Assembly (NCBI GenBank): GCA_021200955.1
Contig: JAJQFU010000136.1
Span: forward strand, 1 to 38,016
DNA: 38,016 nt
DNA from: Clostridiales bacterium
GTDB lineage: Bacteria; Bacillota; Clostridia; Lachnospirales; CAG-274
Direction: 5' to 3'
Position numbers and translations under genes: made by a program. Positions 6,360-14,313 of this stretch are shown here, in pieces. The stretch's first letter is position 1, and each line of letters starts with the position of its first letter. Below the pieces are notes generated by a model. The model saw only the letters and a program-made list of their open reading frames with translations. It was not told where the DNA came from and searched no databases.

Positions 6360-7760
6360 TTACTCTTCTTCCTCGCCTAAAAGAAGCTTGTCCGCAAACT
6401 TCTTATCCCCGTCAATAAGTATTCTGTCGGCGATTTTCTTAAGCTCATCGTCGCCAATAGCGGTTACTCTGCCCTTGTCAAACTGATGGTCAACCCAAGC
6501 CTTAAGGGCTCTTGTAATATTGTCTCTCTTTCCGAACTCTCTGTCTTTATAATTGGAAGAAAGCCAGTAGGCAATTCCCGCAAGTCCCGATGTTTTTGAA
6601 ACGGAAACCTTAACAGGTCTTTTAAGAAGCTTTTCCGTATTAAATATGTTGTAAATTTCTTCGTTTTTAAGTATTCCGTCGGCGTGAATTCCGGCTCTTG
6701 TTACGTTAAAGTTCTTTCCTACGAAGGGTGTCATAGGAGGAATTTCATAGCCTATTTCCTTTTCGAAATATTCGGCGATGTCCGTTATAACAGTGGTGTC
6801 CATACCGTCAAGAGTTCCTCTCAGCTGTGCATATTCCATAACCATAGCCTCAAGAGGTGTGTTGCCGGTTCTTTCGCCTATGCCGAAAAGAGAAGCGTTT
6901 ACCGATGAACAGCCGTAAAGCCATGCAGTGGTTGCGTTTGTAACGGCTCTGTAGAAATCGTTGTGTCCGTGCCACTCCAAAAGCTCTGAGGGAACAGAGG
7001 CGTGGTGGTTTAAGCCGTAGATTAAGCCGGGAACGCTTCGGGGCATAACAGTACCGGGGATAGAAACGCCGTAGCCCATAGTGTCGCAGGCTCTTATTTT
7101 AATAGGCACTCCCGACTCCTTTGAAAGCTGGTTAAGCCTGTCTGCAAAGGGAACTACAAAGCCGTAAAAATCGGCTCTTGTTATATCCTCAAAGTGACAG
7201 CGGGGGTGAATACCCATTTCAATACAGTCGCTTATTACCTTTATATATTTGTCTATGATTTTGCTTCTTGTGGACTTCATTTTTTCGAAAATATGATAGT
7301 CCGAGCAGGAAACCAAAATACCCGTTTCTCTTATACCTATAGCCTTAGCAAGCTCAAAGTCCTCTTTTGTGGCTCTTATCCATGTTGTAACCTCGGGAAA
7401 TTCATAGCCCAGTTCCAAACAATTATAAACAGCCTCCTGATCGTTTTTCGAATAAATGAAAAATTCGCTCTGTCTGATTTTACCCTTAGGCCCGCCTAAT
7501 TCCTTAAGCATTTTATAAATCGTAACAATCTGGTCTACAGTATAAGGATCTCTTGACTGCTGACCGTCTCGGAAGGTTGTGTCTGTAATCCAAATTTCGT
7601 CGGGCATATTCATAGGCACTGTTCTGCGGTTAAAGGCAATTTTAGGCACTTCATCATAGCTGTAAAGATTTTTGTGTAAATTCGGCTCTTTAACGTCCTG
7701 CAATGGATATGAAAATTCTCTTCTCTCTATTAAATTATGCCGCTTATTGAAATAAAACAT
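6360..7760 (-). CDS. Probable (Re)-citrate synthase (homocitrate/isopropylmalate synthase superfamily)
   Basis: This 466-residue protein is a DRE-TIM metallolyase with the signature TDTTFRDGQQSRDPYT and the downstream metal-site region EWHGHNDFY. It shares long stretches typical of the clostridial enzymes shown to be Re-face citrate synthases in Clostridium kluyveri, such as GGPKGKIRQSEFFIYS, RCHFEDITRADFYGFVVP and GERTGNTPLEAMVMEYAQLR. These condense acetyl-CoA with oxaloacetate in organisms lacking the usual GltA enzyme. It lacks the long regulatory domain of LeuA. The assignment is made from remembered family features, and an isopropylmalate or homocitrate synthase role cannot be excluded. 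GGGAGG precedes the ATG by about 7 bases. It heads a two-gene unit with the RseC homologue, and its C-terminus is again EEEE. Confidence 0.78.
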   Translation of the reverse strand: MFYFNKRHNLIERREFSYPLQDVKEPNLHKNLYSYDEVPKIAFNRRTVPMNMPDEIWITDTTFRDGQQSRDPYTVDQIVTIYKMLKELGGPKGKIRQSEFFIYSKNDQEAVYNCLELGYEFPEVTTWIRATKEDFELAKAIGIRETGILVSCSDYHIFEKMKSTRSKIIDKYIKVISDCIEMGIHPRCHFEDITRADFYGFVVPFADRLNQLSKESGVPIKIRACDTMGYGVSIPGTVMPRSVPGLIYGLNHHASVPSELLEWHGHNDFYRAVTNATTAWLYGCSSVNASLFGIGERTGNTPLEAMVMEYAQLRGTLDGMDTTVITDIAEYFEKEIGYEIPPMTPFVGKNFNVTRAGIHADGILKNEEIYNIFNTEKLLKRPVKVSVSKTSGLAGIAYWLSSNYKDREFGKRDNITRALKAWVDHQFDKGRVTAIGDDELKKIADRILIDGDKKFADKLLLGEEEE

Positions 7761-7805
7761 ATCATAACCTCCCTGCTTATTTATTGTAAACTTCCTATAG
7801 GCATA

Positions 7806-7834
7806 ATTTTAAACTGTTTTGAACCGTATGTCAA
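7806..7834 (-). promoter_or_regulatory. Promoter of the citrate synthase homologue
   Basis: On the minus strand TTGACA (7834-7829) and TAAAAT (7811-7806) are 17 bases apart, giving a start near 7799 and a leader of about 39 bases. The rest of the 344-base divergent gap 7761-8104 holds AT-rich sequence and repeat copy B. A TTGACA at 8017-8022 points toward the protease gene but lacks a convincing -10 box. Confidence 0.72.
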
Positions 7835-7960
7835 GAGATTAGTTATTAAAACGTTTTATAATTCTGAATATTTAAACAGTTTATACATATTTTTTTGCAT
7901 TATACCTATTAAAAATATGTATTTAGCATAAAGAAATTTTATAAAAAATGGGAAATACTC

Positions 7961-8004
7961 CACCTCTCAGCTTCACTTCGTTCAGCAGCTCCCCTCAAGG
8001 GGAG
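7961..8004 (-). repeat. Palindromic dispersed repeat, copy B (short form)
   Basis: This 44-base copy shares both ends with copies A and C (CACCTCTCAG at one end, CAGCTCCCCTCAAGGGGAG at the other) but has a different, shorter middle (about 7971-7985). It has the same orientation as copy C, so B and C bracket the protease and its small neighbour as direct repeats. Confidence 0.75.
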
Positions 8005-8104
8005 TCTTTATTAAGGTTGACAAGGTTCAAAAACACTGTTAATTGAATATTCTGAAATAAAGAAAATAAAATTGATTTTTAAACAAGCAAAATGAGGTGG
8101 AAAT

Positions 8105-9169
8105 ATGCCTAAAATAATAGCCGACACAACGGATAAGAAATGTTTATCTTTATTTTTAAAGGAAGGAAAGCTTATTCAAAATCTGCCTTTTATAAATTCC
8201 TGTATTATAGAAATAGAAGAAAGCAGTCTGGAAAAAATAAAAAAATCAGGGTGCAGGGTGAAAATTTCAAAGGACGCTGCCGTAACGGCTCAGATTGAAA
8301 GGGCAAAAAGGCGTGTGAATGCTCCCGAAGGCTGTAATTTTACGGGAAAAGGTGTTACCGCCGCGGTTTTAGACACAGGCATAGCCCCTTTGGCTGAATT
8401 TTCGGGCAGAATAAAAGCATTTAAGGATATTGTTTCGGGAAGGTTGAACCCCTATGATGACAACTCCCACGGTTCTCACGTCTGCGGAATTTTAGGCGGA
8501 AAGGGGAAGGTCACGGGAATAGCCCCGAATATAAGCTTGGTTTGTGTAAAGGTTTTGGACAGCAGCGGAAAAGGCTCTTCAGCCAACCTTTTGGAAGGCT
8601 TAAGCTGGGTTTATGACAACAGAAAGAATTATAACATAAAAATTGTTAATCTCTCTGTTGGGACTTCAACAGCAGACAGCTTCGACCCTCTTATAGCCGC
8701 CGTCGAAGCCTTGTGGGATGAGGGTATAACAGTGATTTCAGCAGCCGGAAACGAAGGTCCCAAACCCTGCTCTGTTACATCACCGGGAACAAGCCGAAAG
8801 GTCATTACAGTTGGCTGTTTAGACGATGACCGTCATTTAAGCATTTGGGGAAGCAATGTAAAAGATTTTTCGGGAAGAGGACCTACCAAGGACTGTATAG
8901 TTAAGCCGGATATTTTAGCCCCGGGGGCTGAAATTGTTTCTGTGTCAAACACAGGTGAACTTATACATTTAAGCGGCACATCTATGTCAACCCCTATAGT
9001 GTCAGGCGCAGCAGCCCTTCTTCTTGAAAAATATCCCGACTTAACCCCAAACCAAATAAAATATCATTTTAAAGTAACCTCAGATGATTTGGGCTTTTCA
9101 AAAAACCGGCAGGGCTGGGGACTTTTAAATATAGAAAGACTTTTAAGCGTTGAACCCTTAAAAATATAA
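8105..9169 (+). CDS. Subtilisin-like serine protease (S8), probably intracellular
   Basis: A 354-residue S8 peptidase with the complete catalytic set: Asp90 in AVLDTGIAP, His122 in SHGSHVCG, oxyanion Asn216 in SAAGNEGP and Ser293 in GTSMSTPIVSG. There is no signal peptide. Residues 1-70 resemble a short I9-like inhibitory propeptide or N-terminal extension. This points to a cytoplasmic AprX/IspA-type protease involved in internal protein turnover rather than a secreted enzyme. GAGGTGG lies just upstream of the ATG. A tail-anchored small protein follows after 12 bases and is probably co-transcribed. The pair lies between repeat copies B and C. Confidence 0.9.
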   Translation: MPKIIADTTDKKCLSLFLKEGKLIQNLPFINSCIIEIEESSLEKIKKSGCRVKISKDAAVTAQIERAKRRVNAPEGCNFTGKGVTAAVLDTGIAPLAEFSGRIKAFKDIVSGRLNPYDDNSHGSHVCGILGGKGKVTGIAPNISLVCVKVLDSSGKGSSANLLEGLSWVYDNRKNYNIKIVNLSVGTSTADSFDPLIAAVEALWDEGITVISAAGNEGPKPCSVTSPGTSRKVITVGCLDDDRHLSIWGSNVKDFSGRGPTKDCIVKPDILAPGAEIVSVSNTGELIHLSGTSMSTPIVSGAAALLLEKYPDLTPNQIKYHFKVTSDDLGFSKNRQGWGLLNIERLLSVEPLKI

Positions 9170-9181
9170 AGGAGGCAATTT

Positions 9182-9637
9182 ATGGAACAAAACAGTGTTT
9201 ATGATATTGTAAGACTATTATCGGACAAAAAATCAATTGAAACCGACCTAAACGAAATAAAAAAGCTTACTGCGGATTATTTCAGAAAAAAGTATTTTGA
9301 CAGGTTTAATAAAATAATTTCGGCAGAAATAAACCGCCAAAAGGCTCACCCCTCCGACGATTTGAGACTTTTATATGAGCCCTATGCCGCCGAAGCCGCC
9401 CCGGTTATGGACAGTATTATAGAAGCCGCAGCAGCGGCAAAAGCCATTAATAACATTAAAACCAAAATACCGGATGAAAATAAGGTTGTCGCCGCTTCTT
9501 TGCCATCTGTAAATGATGACGGGGTTTATGATACCGATCAGGAGTGCCTGCAAAGACGTACTGTCAGTCAAAATATAAATGATAACAGCCGGAATTTAAT
9601 TTATATTTTAGTGGTAATAATGATATTGTTAAAATGA
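9182..9637 (+). CDS. Hypothetical tail-anchored protein
   Basis: I do not recognise this 151-residue protein. It begins with a charged helical region (DIVRLLSDKKSIETDLNEIK), continues with an alanine-rich stretch (SIIEAAAAAKAINNIKTK), a polar low-complexity segment, and ends in a single hydrophobic segment at the extreme C-terminus (LIYILVVIMILLK). This suggests a cytoplasmic domain attached to the membrane by its tail. It lies 12 bases behind the S8 protease with an AAGGAGG ribosome site (9170-9176), so it may be a partner, anchor or substrate of that protease; this is inferred from position only. Repeat copy C starts 3 bases after its stop. Confidence 0.7.
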   Translation: MEQNSVYDIVRLLSDKKSIETDLNEIKKLTADYFRKKYFDRFNKIISAEINRQKAHPSDDLRLLYEPYAAEAAPVMDSIIEAAAAAKAINNIKTKIPDENKVVAASLPSVNDDGVYDTDQECLQRRTVSQNINDNSRNLIYILVVIMILLK

Positions 9638-9640
9638 TAA

Positions 9641-9710
9641 CACCTCTCAGTCAGCTGTCGCTGATTTTTTTCAAAAATCAGTCGTAGCTGACAGCTCCCC
9701 TCAAGGGGAG
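9641..9710 (-). repeat. Palindromic dispersed repeat, copy C
   Basis: The reverse complement is identical to copy A (5352-5421) over all 70 bases and includes the same two hairpins. It follows the stop codon of the preceding gene almost directly and may serve as its terminator. Identity at a distance of 4.2 kb in opposite orientation implies recent spread or gene conversion. Confidence 0.85.
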
Positions 9711-9732
9711 ACTTGTCGGAGTCCAATAGTAC

Positions 9733-9776
9733 ATATAAAAAGAGCCTTAATACTCTCTTTTGAGAATATTAAGGCT
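9733..9776 (-). terminator. Intrinsic terminator of carD
   Basis: On the minus strand AGCCTTAATA (9776-9767) pairs with TATTAAGGCT (9752-9743), the inner part adds further pairing, and the stem is followed by CTTTTTAT. It lies 8 bases after the carD stop. Confidence 0.85.
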
Positions 9777-9784
9777 GGATATTC

Positions 9785-10270
9785 TTAAGCTGAAGCTTTT
9801 GTAAGGGTTATATCATAAAGAAGCTTTTCCGCTTCTGATTTTTCGATACCCTGAGACAATATAAGTTCGCTGACTATAATCTGCTTTGTATTGCTTAACA
9901 TCTTTTTTTCTACGCTTGACAGGCTTCTTTCTCTTTCTTTTAATATGAGGGTTTTAAAAACCTCTGTTACCTTTTTAAGACTTCCTGTTTTAATTCTGGC
10001 TGTGTTTTCTTTATAACGCTCGTTCCAGTTGCTCGACATTTCAATGGGGCGAGTTTCTCTGATTGTTGTCATAACACTGTGAGGCTCATCGATATATCTT
10101 ACCCCCACTGTTTCCGCCTTAGCCACCGAAACAGTTATTTTAAGGTTGCTGACGGGCATATTCACCGCATAATATAAGCACTTGTTCCCGTCGATTTCTT
10201 TTTCTTCAATTTCCTCAATTACGCCCGCACCATACATAGGATATACAATTTTGTCACCTACGTTAAACAT
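9785..10270 (-). CDS. carD: CarD-family RNA polymerase-binding regulator
   Basis: A 161-residue protein with an N-terminal RNA polymerase interaction domain of Tudor-like fold (MFNVGDKIVYPMYGAGVIEE) and a helical C-terminal domain that contacts the upstream edge of the transcription bubble (WNERYKENTARIKTG, LKERERSLSSVEKKML). CarD/CdnL proteins stabilise open complexes, especially at rRNA promoters. The start at 10270 was chosen because AGGAGG lies 6 bases upstream and the product then begins at the conserved MF.VGD; an in-frame ATG nine codons further up would include the ribosome site. The gene is monocistronic between two terminators. Confidence 0.9.
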   Translation of the reverse strand: MFNVGDKIVYPMYGAGVIEEIEEKEIDGNKCLYYAVNMPVSNLKITVSVAKAETVGVRYIDEPHSVMTTIRETRPIEMSSNWNERYKENTARIKTGSLKKVTEVFKTLILKERERSLSSVEKKMLSNTKQIIVSELILSQGIEKSEAEKLLYDITLTKASA

Positions 10271-10388
10271 AATATTCCTCCTTTCCGTCTTATCCAATAC
10301 GCCAACTTATTTGGACGGGATCAAGAAAAAACGTCATTCCCTTTCTTGTTGCTGTTTACTGAAATTTCTAATGAAAAATTTGTATAAG

Positions 10389-10420
10389 AAAACACCGCAG
10401 AAAATTAAAACCGGTGTTTT
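10389..10420 (-). terminator. Hairpin terminator between trpD and carD
   Basis: AAAACACCG (10389-10397) pairs with CGGTGTTTT (10412-10420) around a 14-base loop, with T-rich sequence on both sides. It lies about 120 bases beyond the trpD stop on the minus strand and would separate trpD from carD. Confidence 0.65.
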
Positions 10421-10542
10421 CTTTAAAAAGCTTATAACTCTCTTGTTTTAAGCTTTATTGCTATTAATGTTATTATTAACCAAAATCTTATCAATTATGT
10501 GATAATTACAAAAAGTCCTTTTTTATGATTTCTTAGGATTTA

Positions 10543-11556
10543 TCAAATGTTCTGTGTAAACTCAGCTGTTTTCTTTAAAACTTCAAGAGCCTTTCCGCTG
10601 TCGATAGAATCTGCTGCAAGCTTTAAGCCGTCCTTAATAGAAGGTGCAATTCCGCAGGTATAAAGAGCCGCTGCAGCGTTTAAAAGAACAACGTCACGTC
10701 TTGCGCCCTTTTCTTCGCCTTTGAGAATTGAAAGAGTGATACCCTTGTTGTATTCTGCGTCTCCGCCCTTAAGCTCGGCAGAGTCTGCTCTCTCAAAGCC
10801 TAATTCTTCGGGAGCAAGAACATATTGTGTAATTTCACCGTTTTTGATTTCGGCTACATTATTGTTTGCTGTAATGGTAAGCTCGTCCATTCCGTCGTCG
10901 CTGTGCATAATTATGGCATTTTTAACGCCCATTTTAGCCATAGCCTTTGAGAAGGGGTCAACAAGCTCCTTGCTGAAAACGCCTACTACCATATTTTCGG
11001 CATGTGACGGATTTGAAAGAGGCCCTAAAATATTAAAAATAGTTCTTATTCCAAGCTCACGTCTTACAATGCTTACGTTTTTCATAGATTTGTGGAAAAC
11101 CTGTGCAAACATAAAGCCAATGCCGTTTTCGTCGATGCACTTAGCTACCTGATCTGCTTCAAGCATAACGTTTATGCCCAGCTTTTCAAGAACGTCTACC
11201 GCACCGGACTTTGAAGATATTGAACGGTTGCCATGCTTTGCAATAACACACCCTGCTCCGGCAGCAACAAAAGCCGCTGTTGTGGAAATGTTAAATGTGA
11301 AAGCGCCGTCTCCTCCCGTACCTACAAGGTCTACATAATTTTTCGATTTAATGTTGATATGCTCTGCCTTTTCTCTCATAACCGTAGCGCAGCCTACGAT
11401 TTCATCAAGGGACTCGCCTTTAATCATAAGAGAAGTCAAAAGACTTGCTGTTTGTGCAAGGGTAGCGGAACCGCCCAGCATTTTATCCATAGCATCTTTG
11501 GCTTCTTCAAATGAGAGATCTTGACCTGCAACTACTTTTTTAATATGTTCCTTCAT
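10543..11556 (-). CDS. trpD: Anthranilate phosphoribosyltransferase
   Basis: TrpD joins anthranilate to PRPP, the second step of tryptophan synthesis. The 337-residue protein has the expected motifs GTGGDGAFTFNIST (PRPP site), KHGNRSISSKSGAVDVLEKLG, the MHSDDGMDELT region with its acidic metal-binding pair, and RTIFNILGPLSNP. ATG at 11556 gives the family start before HIKKVVAGQDLSFEEA, with GAGG about 11 bases upstream; an earlier in-frame start at 11610 would add a stretch unlike the family. The gene is alone, with its own promoter and no other trp gene nearby, so it either works with trp genes elsewhere or serves a stand-alone role. Confidence 0.92.
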   Translation of the reverse strand: MKEHIKKVVAGQDLSFEEAKDAMDKMLGGSATLAQTASLLTSLMIKGESLDEIVGCATVMREKAEHINIKSKNYVDLVGTGGDGAFTFNISTTAAFVAAGAGCVIAKHGNRSISSKSGAVDVLEKLGINVMLEADQVAKCIDENGIGFMFAQVFHKSMKNVSIVRRELGIRTIFNILGPLSNPSHAENMVVGVFSKELVDPFSKAMAKMGVKNAIIMHSDDGMDELTITANNNVAEIKNGEITQYVLAPEELGFERADSAELKGGDAEYNKGITLSILKGEEKGARRDVVLLNAAAALYTCGIAPSIKDGLKLAADSIDSGKALEVLKKTAEFTQNI

Positions 11557-11598
11557 AAAAATAAAAGCCTCACTTTTTAAAAATTTTCCGATAATTTT

Positions 11599-11627
11599 AT
11601 TATACCGCAAAATTTATTGAAAGTAAA
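11599..11627 (-). promoter_or_regulatory. Promoter of trpD
   Basis: On the minus strand TTTACT (11627-11622) and a perfect TATAAT (11604-11599) are 17 bases apart. The start would lie near 11592, about 36 bases upstream of the trpD ATG. Confidence 0.7.
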
Positions 11628-11678
11628 GGCTTTTTTTACAAAAATTTTTCAAATTATAAAGATTATGTTGTATATTTA

Positions 11679-12893
11679 TTATTCTTCCGCCGCTTCTTCT
11701 TCGCTTTCCGTTGTTTCTTCAACATCGCCGGAAGCAACAGAGCTGTCGATAGAGCTTGAATCTGTTTCAACGCCGTTTATGTATGTTGTTTTTACAATAA
11801 CGGCGGTTCCGCTTGATCTGTCGATTGTCTGTGTAACAACCTTTATGTCGATTATAGGTACTGTAGCGTTAATGGTAAGCTCGTCCCCTACGGAAATTCT
11901 GGTTGTGTCGGTTATGCTCGGGTTAGAAGCGGAAAGCTCTGAAACGGTTAAGCCGTAGATTGAAGCAATTTTGCCGAAGCTGTCGCCGCTTTGAACTGTA
12001 TATGTAAGCTGCTGGGATTTTGTTCCGCTTAAGACCTCATAAGCCTGATCAGTAGACATAATTTCAGTTCCGTCAATATATTTTGAGCCGTATTCAAGTC
12101 CGTCTATAAGGGGCCCTTCTATAACAGAGGAAATATCGTCTATATATGAAAGGCTGTGTTCCGAAAGTATTCTGTCAACAACTGTCTGAGCCACCTCATT
12201 GCTGGCTACAACAGCCATTTCCGTTCCGTTTATAATAATCGTACAGGCTTCTACGTTATAAGAGAGGGAGTCTGTAGTGGTTTTTATAATATAATCTCCG
12301 GTTCCCACATTTTCGTCATTTTTAGAGGCGTGAACCTTTTTTGTTTCAATTGTGCTTGTAACCTCAACATTTGTGCCCAAAGATGAAACAAGCTTCTGAC
12401 GGCAAATTTCTTCTATGTTGTCGGCGTTATAGCTTTTGTCTATAACAACCCCTATTGAAGCTCCGTCAACAAAGACCTCAACGGCATTTTTATTTGTCAG
12501 TGAAAACAGTGCACAGCAAACCAAAATCACAACTATAAAGCCTGCCAAAAATCTGCCGCCTGTAACAGGCGAGCCCTTGGGAAGTCTTCCGAAAAGAGGC
12601 TTTTGGGGCGCTTTTTGTTTTGAATAAACATTAGGCAATGTTTGAATAGGCTGAATTGACCTGTTTTTATTCTTTGAGCCTGTGTTTTTCTTTTGGCTTT
12701 GACTTCTGCGTGTATCCTGATTTCGTGACTGTGAAAGACGGGGAGCCGTGTTTCTGCCGGAGCTGTTAAGTCTGGGTCCGTCTAAGCTTTCGAGAGAGTT
12801 TCTTCTTCTCCTTTGTTCGGCTATTTTGTCTGCCGCCGGTGTTCTGTTTGTTTTACTGCCTGACTGATCTCTTCTGTTTCTGTTATCTGCCAT
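11679..12893 (-). CDS. LysM-domain membrane protein
   Basis: This 404-residue protein has a long, basic, Arg/Ser/Gln-rich disordered cytoplasmic part (residues 1-110), one membrane segment (about 113-132, GGRFLAGFIVVILVCCALFS) and an external part with a LysM peptidoglycan-binding domain at about 296-341 (LTYTVQSGDSFGKIASIYGL). After it, IDIKVVTQTIDRSSG resembles the start of a G5-like domain that is cut short, and an acidic tail ends EEAAEE. No catalytic peptidase or amidase domain is seen. Related clostridial proteins often carry an M23 peptidase after LysM-G5, which is absent here. AAGAGGTG lies 7 bases before the ATG. It is 56 bases downstream of fprA and may share its transcript. Confidence 0.8.
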   Translation of the reverse strand: MADNRNRRDQSGSKTNRTPAADKIAEQRRRRNSLESLDGPRLNSSGRNTAPRLSQSRNQDTRRSQSQKKNTGSKNKNRSIQPIQTLPNVYSKQKAPQKPLFGRLPKGSPVTGGRFLAGFIVVILVCCALFSLTNKNAVEVFVDGASIGVVIDKSYNADNIEEICRQKLVSSLGTNVEVTSTIETKKVHASKNDENVGTGDYIIKTTTDSLSYNVEACTIIINGTEMAVVASNEVAQTVVDRILSEHSLSYIDDISSVIEGPLIDGLEYGSKYIDGTEIMSTDQAYEVLSGTKSQQLTYTVQSGDSFGKIASIYGLTVSELSASNPSITDTTRISVGDELTINATVPIIDIKVVTQTIDRSSGTAVIVKTTYINGVETDSSSIDSSVASGDVEETTESEEEAAEE

Positions 12894-12949
12894 TATATCA
12901 CCTCTTTTTCCCTCATCTGCAAACCTGTTCTGTACTTTATCTGTAATTA

Positions 12950-14113
12950 TTATTTAACCAATTCTTCGGCTAAAGCTTCAAGAGCCTTAAGGCTTTCGCC
13001 GTTTAAAGCCGACTTTATTGTAACCGTATTTTCGCAAAGGCTTATATTCTTCATTCCTTCAAAATATGCTTTCATAAGCCTTCCGCTGGCGGGTGCCCAT
13101 GTTCCGTTTTCCACAAGACCGACCTTGCGGCTTTGATAGGTCTTTGCCTTAAGGTGATATAAAAAGTCCTCAACAACGGGGAAAAGCCCTGCGTCATATG
13201 TAGGCGAGCAGACAACAAGCCTGTTGTAGCGGAAAGCGTCTTCAATAGCTTCTGCCATATCCTCTCTTGCAAGGTCGCACACAACAACCTTTTCGGCACC
13301 CTTTTCTTTAAGGATTTCGCCTAACTTCTTTGCCGCTTCCGCTGTGTTTCCGTGCATAGAAGCGTAAGCTATCATAATGCCCTTATCCTCGGGGGTATAT
13401 GAGCTCCAAACATTATATTTGTCAATGTAATAGCCTAAATTATCATTTAGTACAGGTCCGTGGAGAGGGCAGATGATCTCTATGTCAAGGGCAGCCGCTT
13501 TTTTGAGAAGCGCCTGAACCTGTGCGCCGTATTTGCCTACAATATTAAAAAAATATCTTCTTGCTTCGCAAGCCCAGTCCTCGTCTGCGTCTAAAGCTCC
13601 GAACTTACCGAAGCCGTCGGCTGAAAAGAGAATTTTGTCCTTTTCGTCATATTCAACCATAACCTCGGGCCAGTGAACCATAGGCGCCATTACAAAATGA
13701 AGCTTGTGGGAGCCTAAATCCAAAACGTCGCCCTCTTTGACAACAACAGTCTTTGAAGTGATGTCATCGTTAAAGAACTGCTTATAAAAAACAAATGTCT
13801 TGGCGTTGCCCACAATTTTGGCTTCGGGATATTTTTCAGAAAAACGCTGAATATTTGAAGCGTGATCCGGCTCCATATGTGAAACAACAAGATAATCGGG
13901 AGCTTTTCCCTCCAAAGCCTCTTCAAGGTTTTTAAACCACTTTTCCGTAACTCTTTCGTCGGCAGTATCCATAACGCAGATTTTTTCGTCTTTAATTAAA
14001 TATGAGTTATAAGAAACGCCATTTGGTATAATATACTGACCTTCAAAAAGGTCTAAATATTTATCGTCACAGCCGATATAAACAACATCGTCTGTTATTT
14101 TAAAATTGCTCAT
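12950..14113 (-). CDS. fprA: Flavodiiron protein (FprA-type oxygen/NO reductase)
   Basis: Flavodiiron proteins reduce oxygen to water or NO to nitrous oxide and protect anaerobes. The 387-residue protein has an N-terminal metallo-beta-lactamase-like domain with the diiron ligands in H79-M-E81-P-D83-H84, H147 (MVHWPE), D166 (SADGFGK) and the His of CPLHGP, followed from about residue 250 by a flavodoxin domain (IAYASMHGNTAEAA). No rubredoxin domain is attached. ATG at 14113 gives the usual family N-terminus (DDVVYIGCDD); AAGGA lies about 12 bases upstream, a rather long spacing. An upstream in-frame ATG at 14182 would place a hairpin in the coding region. It is preceded by a promoter and an exceptional structured leader. 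Confidence 0.92.
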   Translation of the reverse strand: MSNFKITDDVVYIGCDDKYLDLFEGQYIIPNGVSYNSYLIKDEKICVMDTADERVTEKWFKNLEEALEGKAPDYLVVSHMEPDHASNIQRFSEKYPEAKIVGNAKTFVFYKQFFNDDITSKTVVVKEGDVLDLGSHKLHFVMAPMVHWPEVMVEYDEKDKILFSADGFGKFGALDADEDWACEARRYFFNIVGKYGAQVQALLKKAAALDIEIICPLHGPVLNDNLGYYIDKYNVWSSYTPEDKGIMIAYASMHGNTAEAAKKLGEILKEKGAEKVVVCDLAREDMAEAIEDAFRYNRLVVCSPTYDAGLFPVVEDFLYHLKAKTYQSRKVGLVENGTWAPASGRLMKAYFEGMKNISLCENTVTIKSALNGESLKALEALAEELVK

Positions 14114-14163
14114 AATTAAGTCAAATCCTTTCAAAAATACTTTATATTTGTCAAAGACTATGC

Positions 14164-14296
14164 GCATATTTGCTTTTGGCAAATATGCTTATGACCAACG
14201 GCGTTTATCAACGCCCCATTCAGTAGGGGCATGAACCCCCTACTGAATGGAGAGTAAGTACCCACCGCCTAAAAGGCGGGGACTTACTCTGTTGGT
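14164..14296 (-). ncRNA. Highly structured fprA leader: four-way junction plus hairpin
   Basis: ACCAAC (14194-14199) pairs with GTTGGT (14291-14296) and closes three arms with no unpaired base between them: GGCGTT/AACGCC (14200-14215), a perfect 14-base stem CCATTCAGTAGGGG with CCCCTACTGAATGG (14216-14250), and AGAGTAAGT/ACTTACTCT (14251-14290) with a nested CCGCCT/AGGCGG. Toward fprA follows a 10-base hairpin GCATATTTGC/GCAAATATGC (14164-14188). The block starts about 11 bases after the predicted transcription start and ends about 50 bases before fprA. It may be a cis-regulatory RNA, a small RNA, or a palindromic mobile-element relic such as an IS200/IS605-type end; the sequence alone does not decide, and I recognise no known class. 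Confidence 0.7.
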
Positions 14297-14313
14297 TAAA
14301 GTAACCCCATAAT

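Noticed and set aside
8017..8045. Promoter for the S8 protease
   Set aside because: TTGACA is perfect, but the sequence 17 bases on (TAATTG) is a poor -10 box, so I left it as an unproved candidate.
14119..14182. N-terminal extension of FprA from an ATG at 14182
   Set aside because: It would include the 10-pair hairpin in the coding region, adds residues unlike the family, and has no ribosome site; the ATG at 14113 gives the normal N-terminus.
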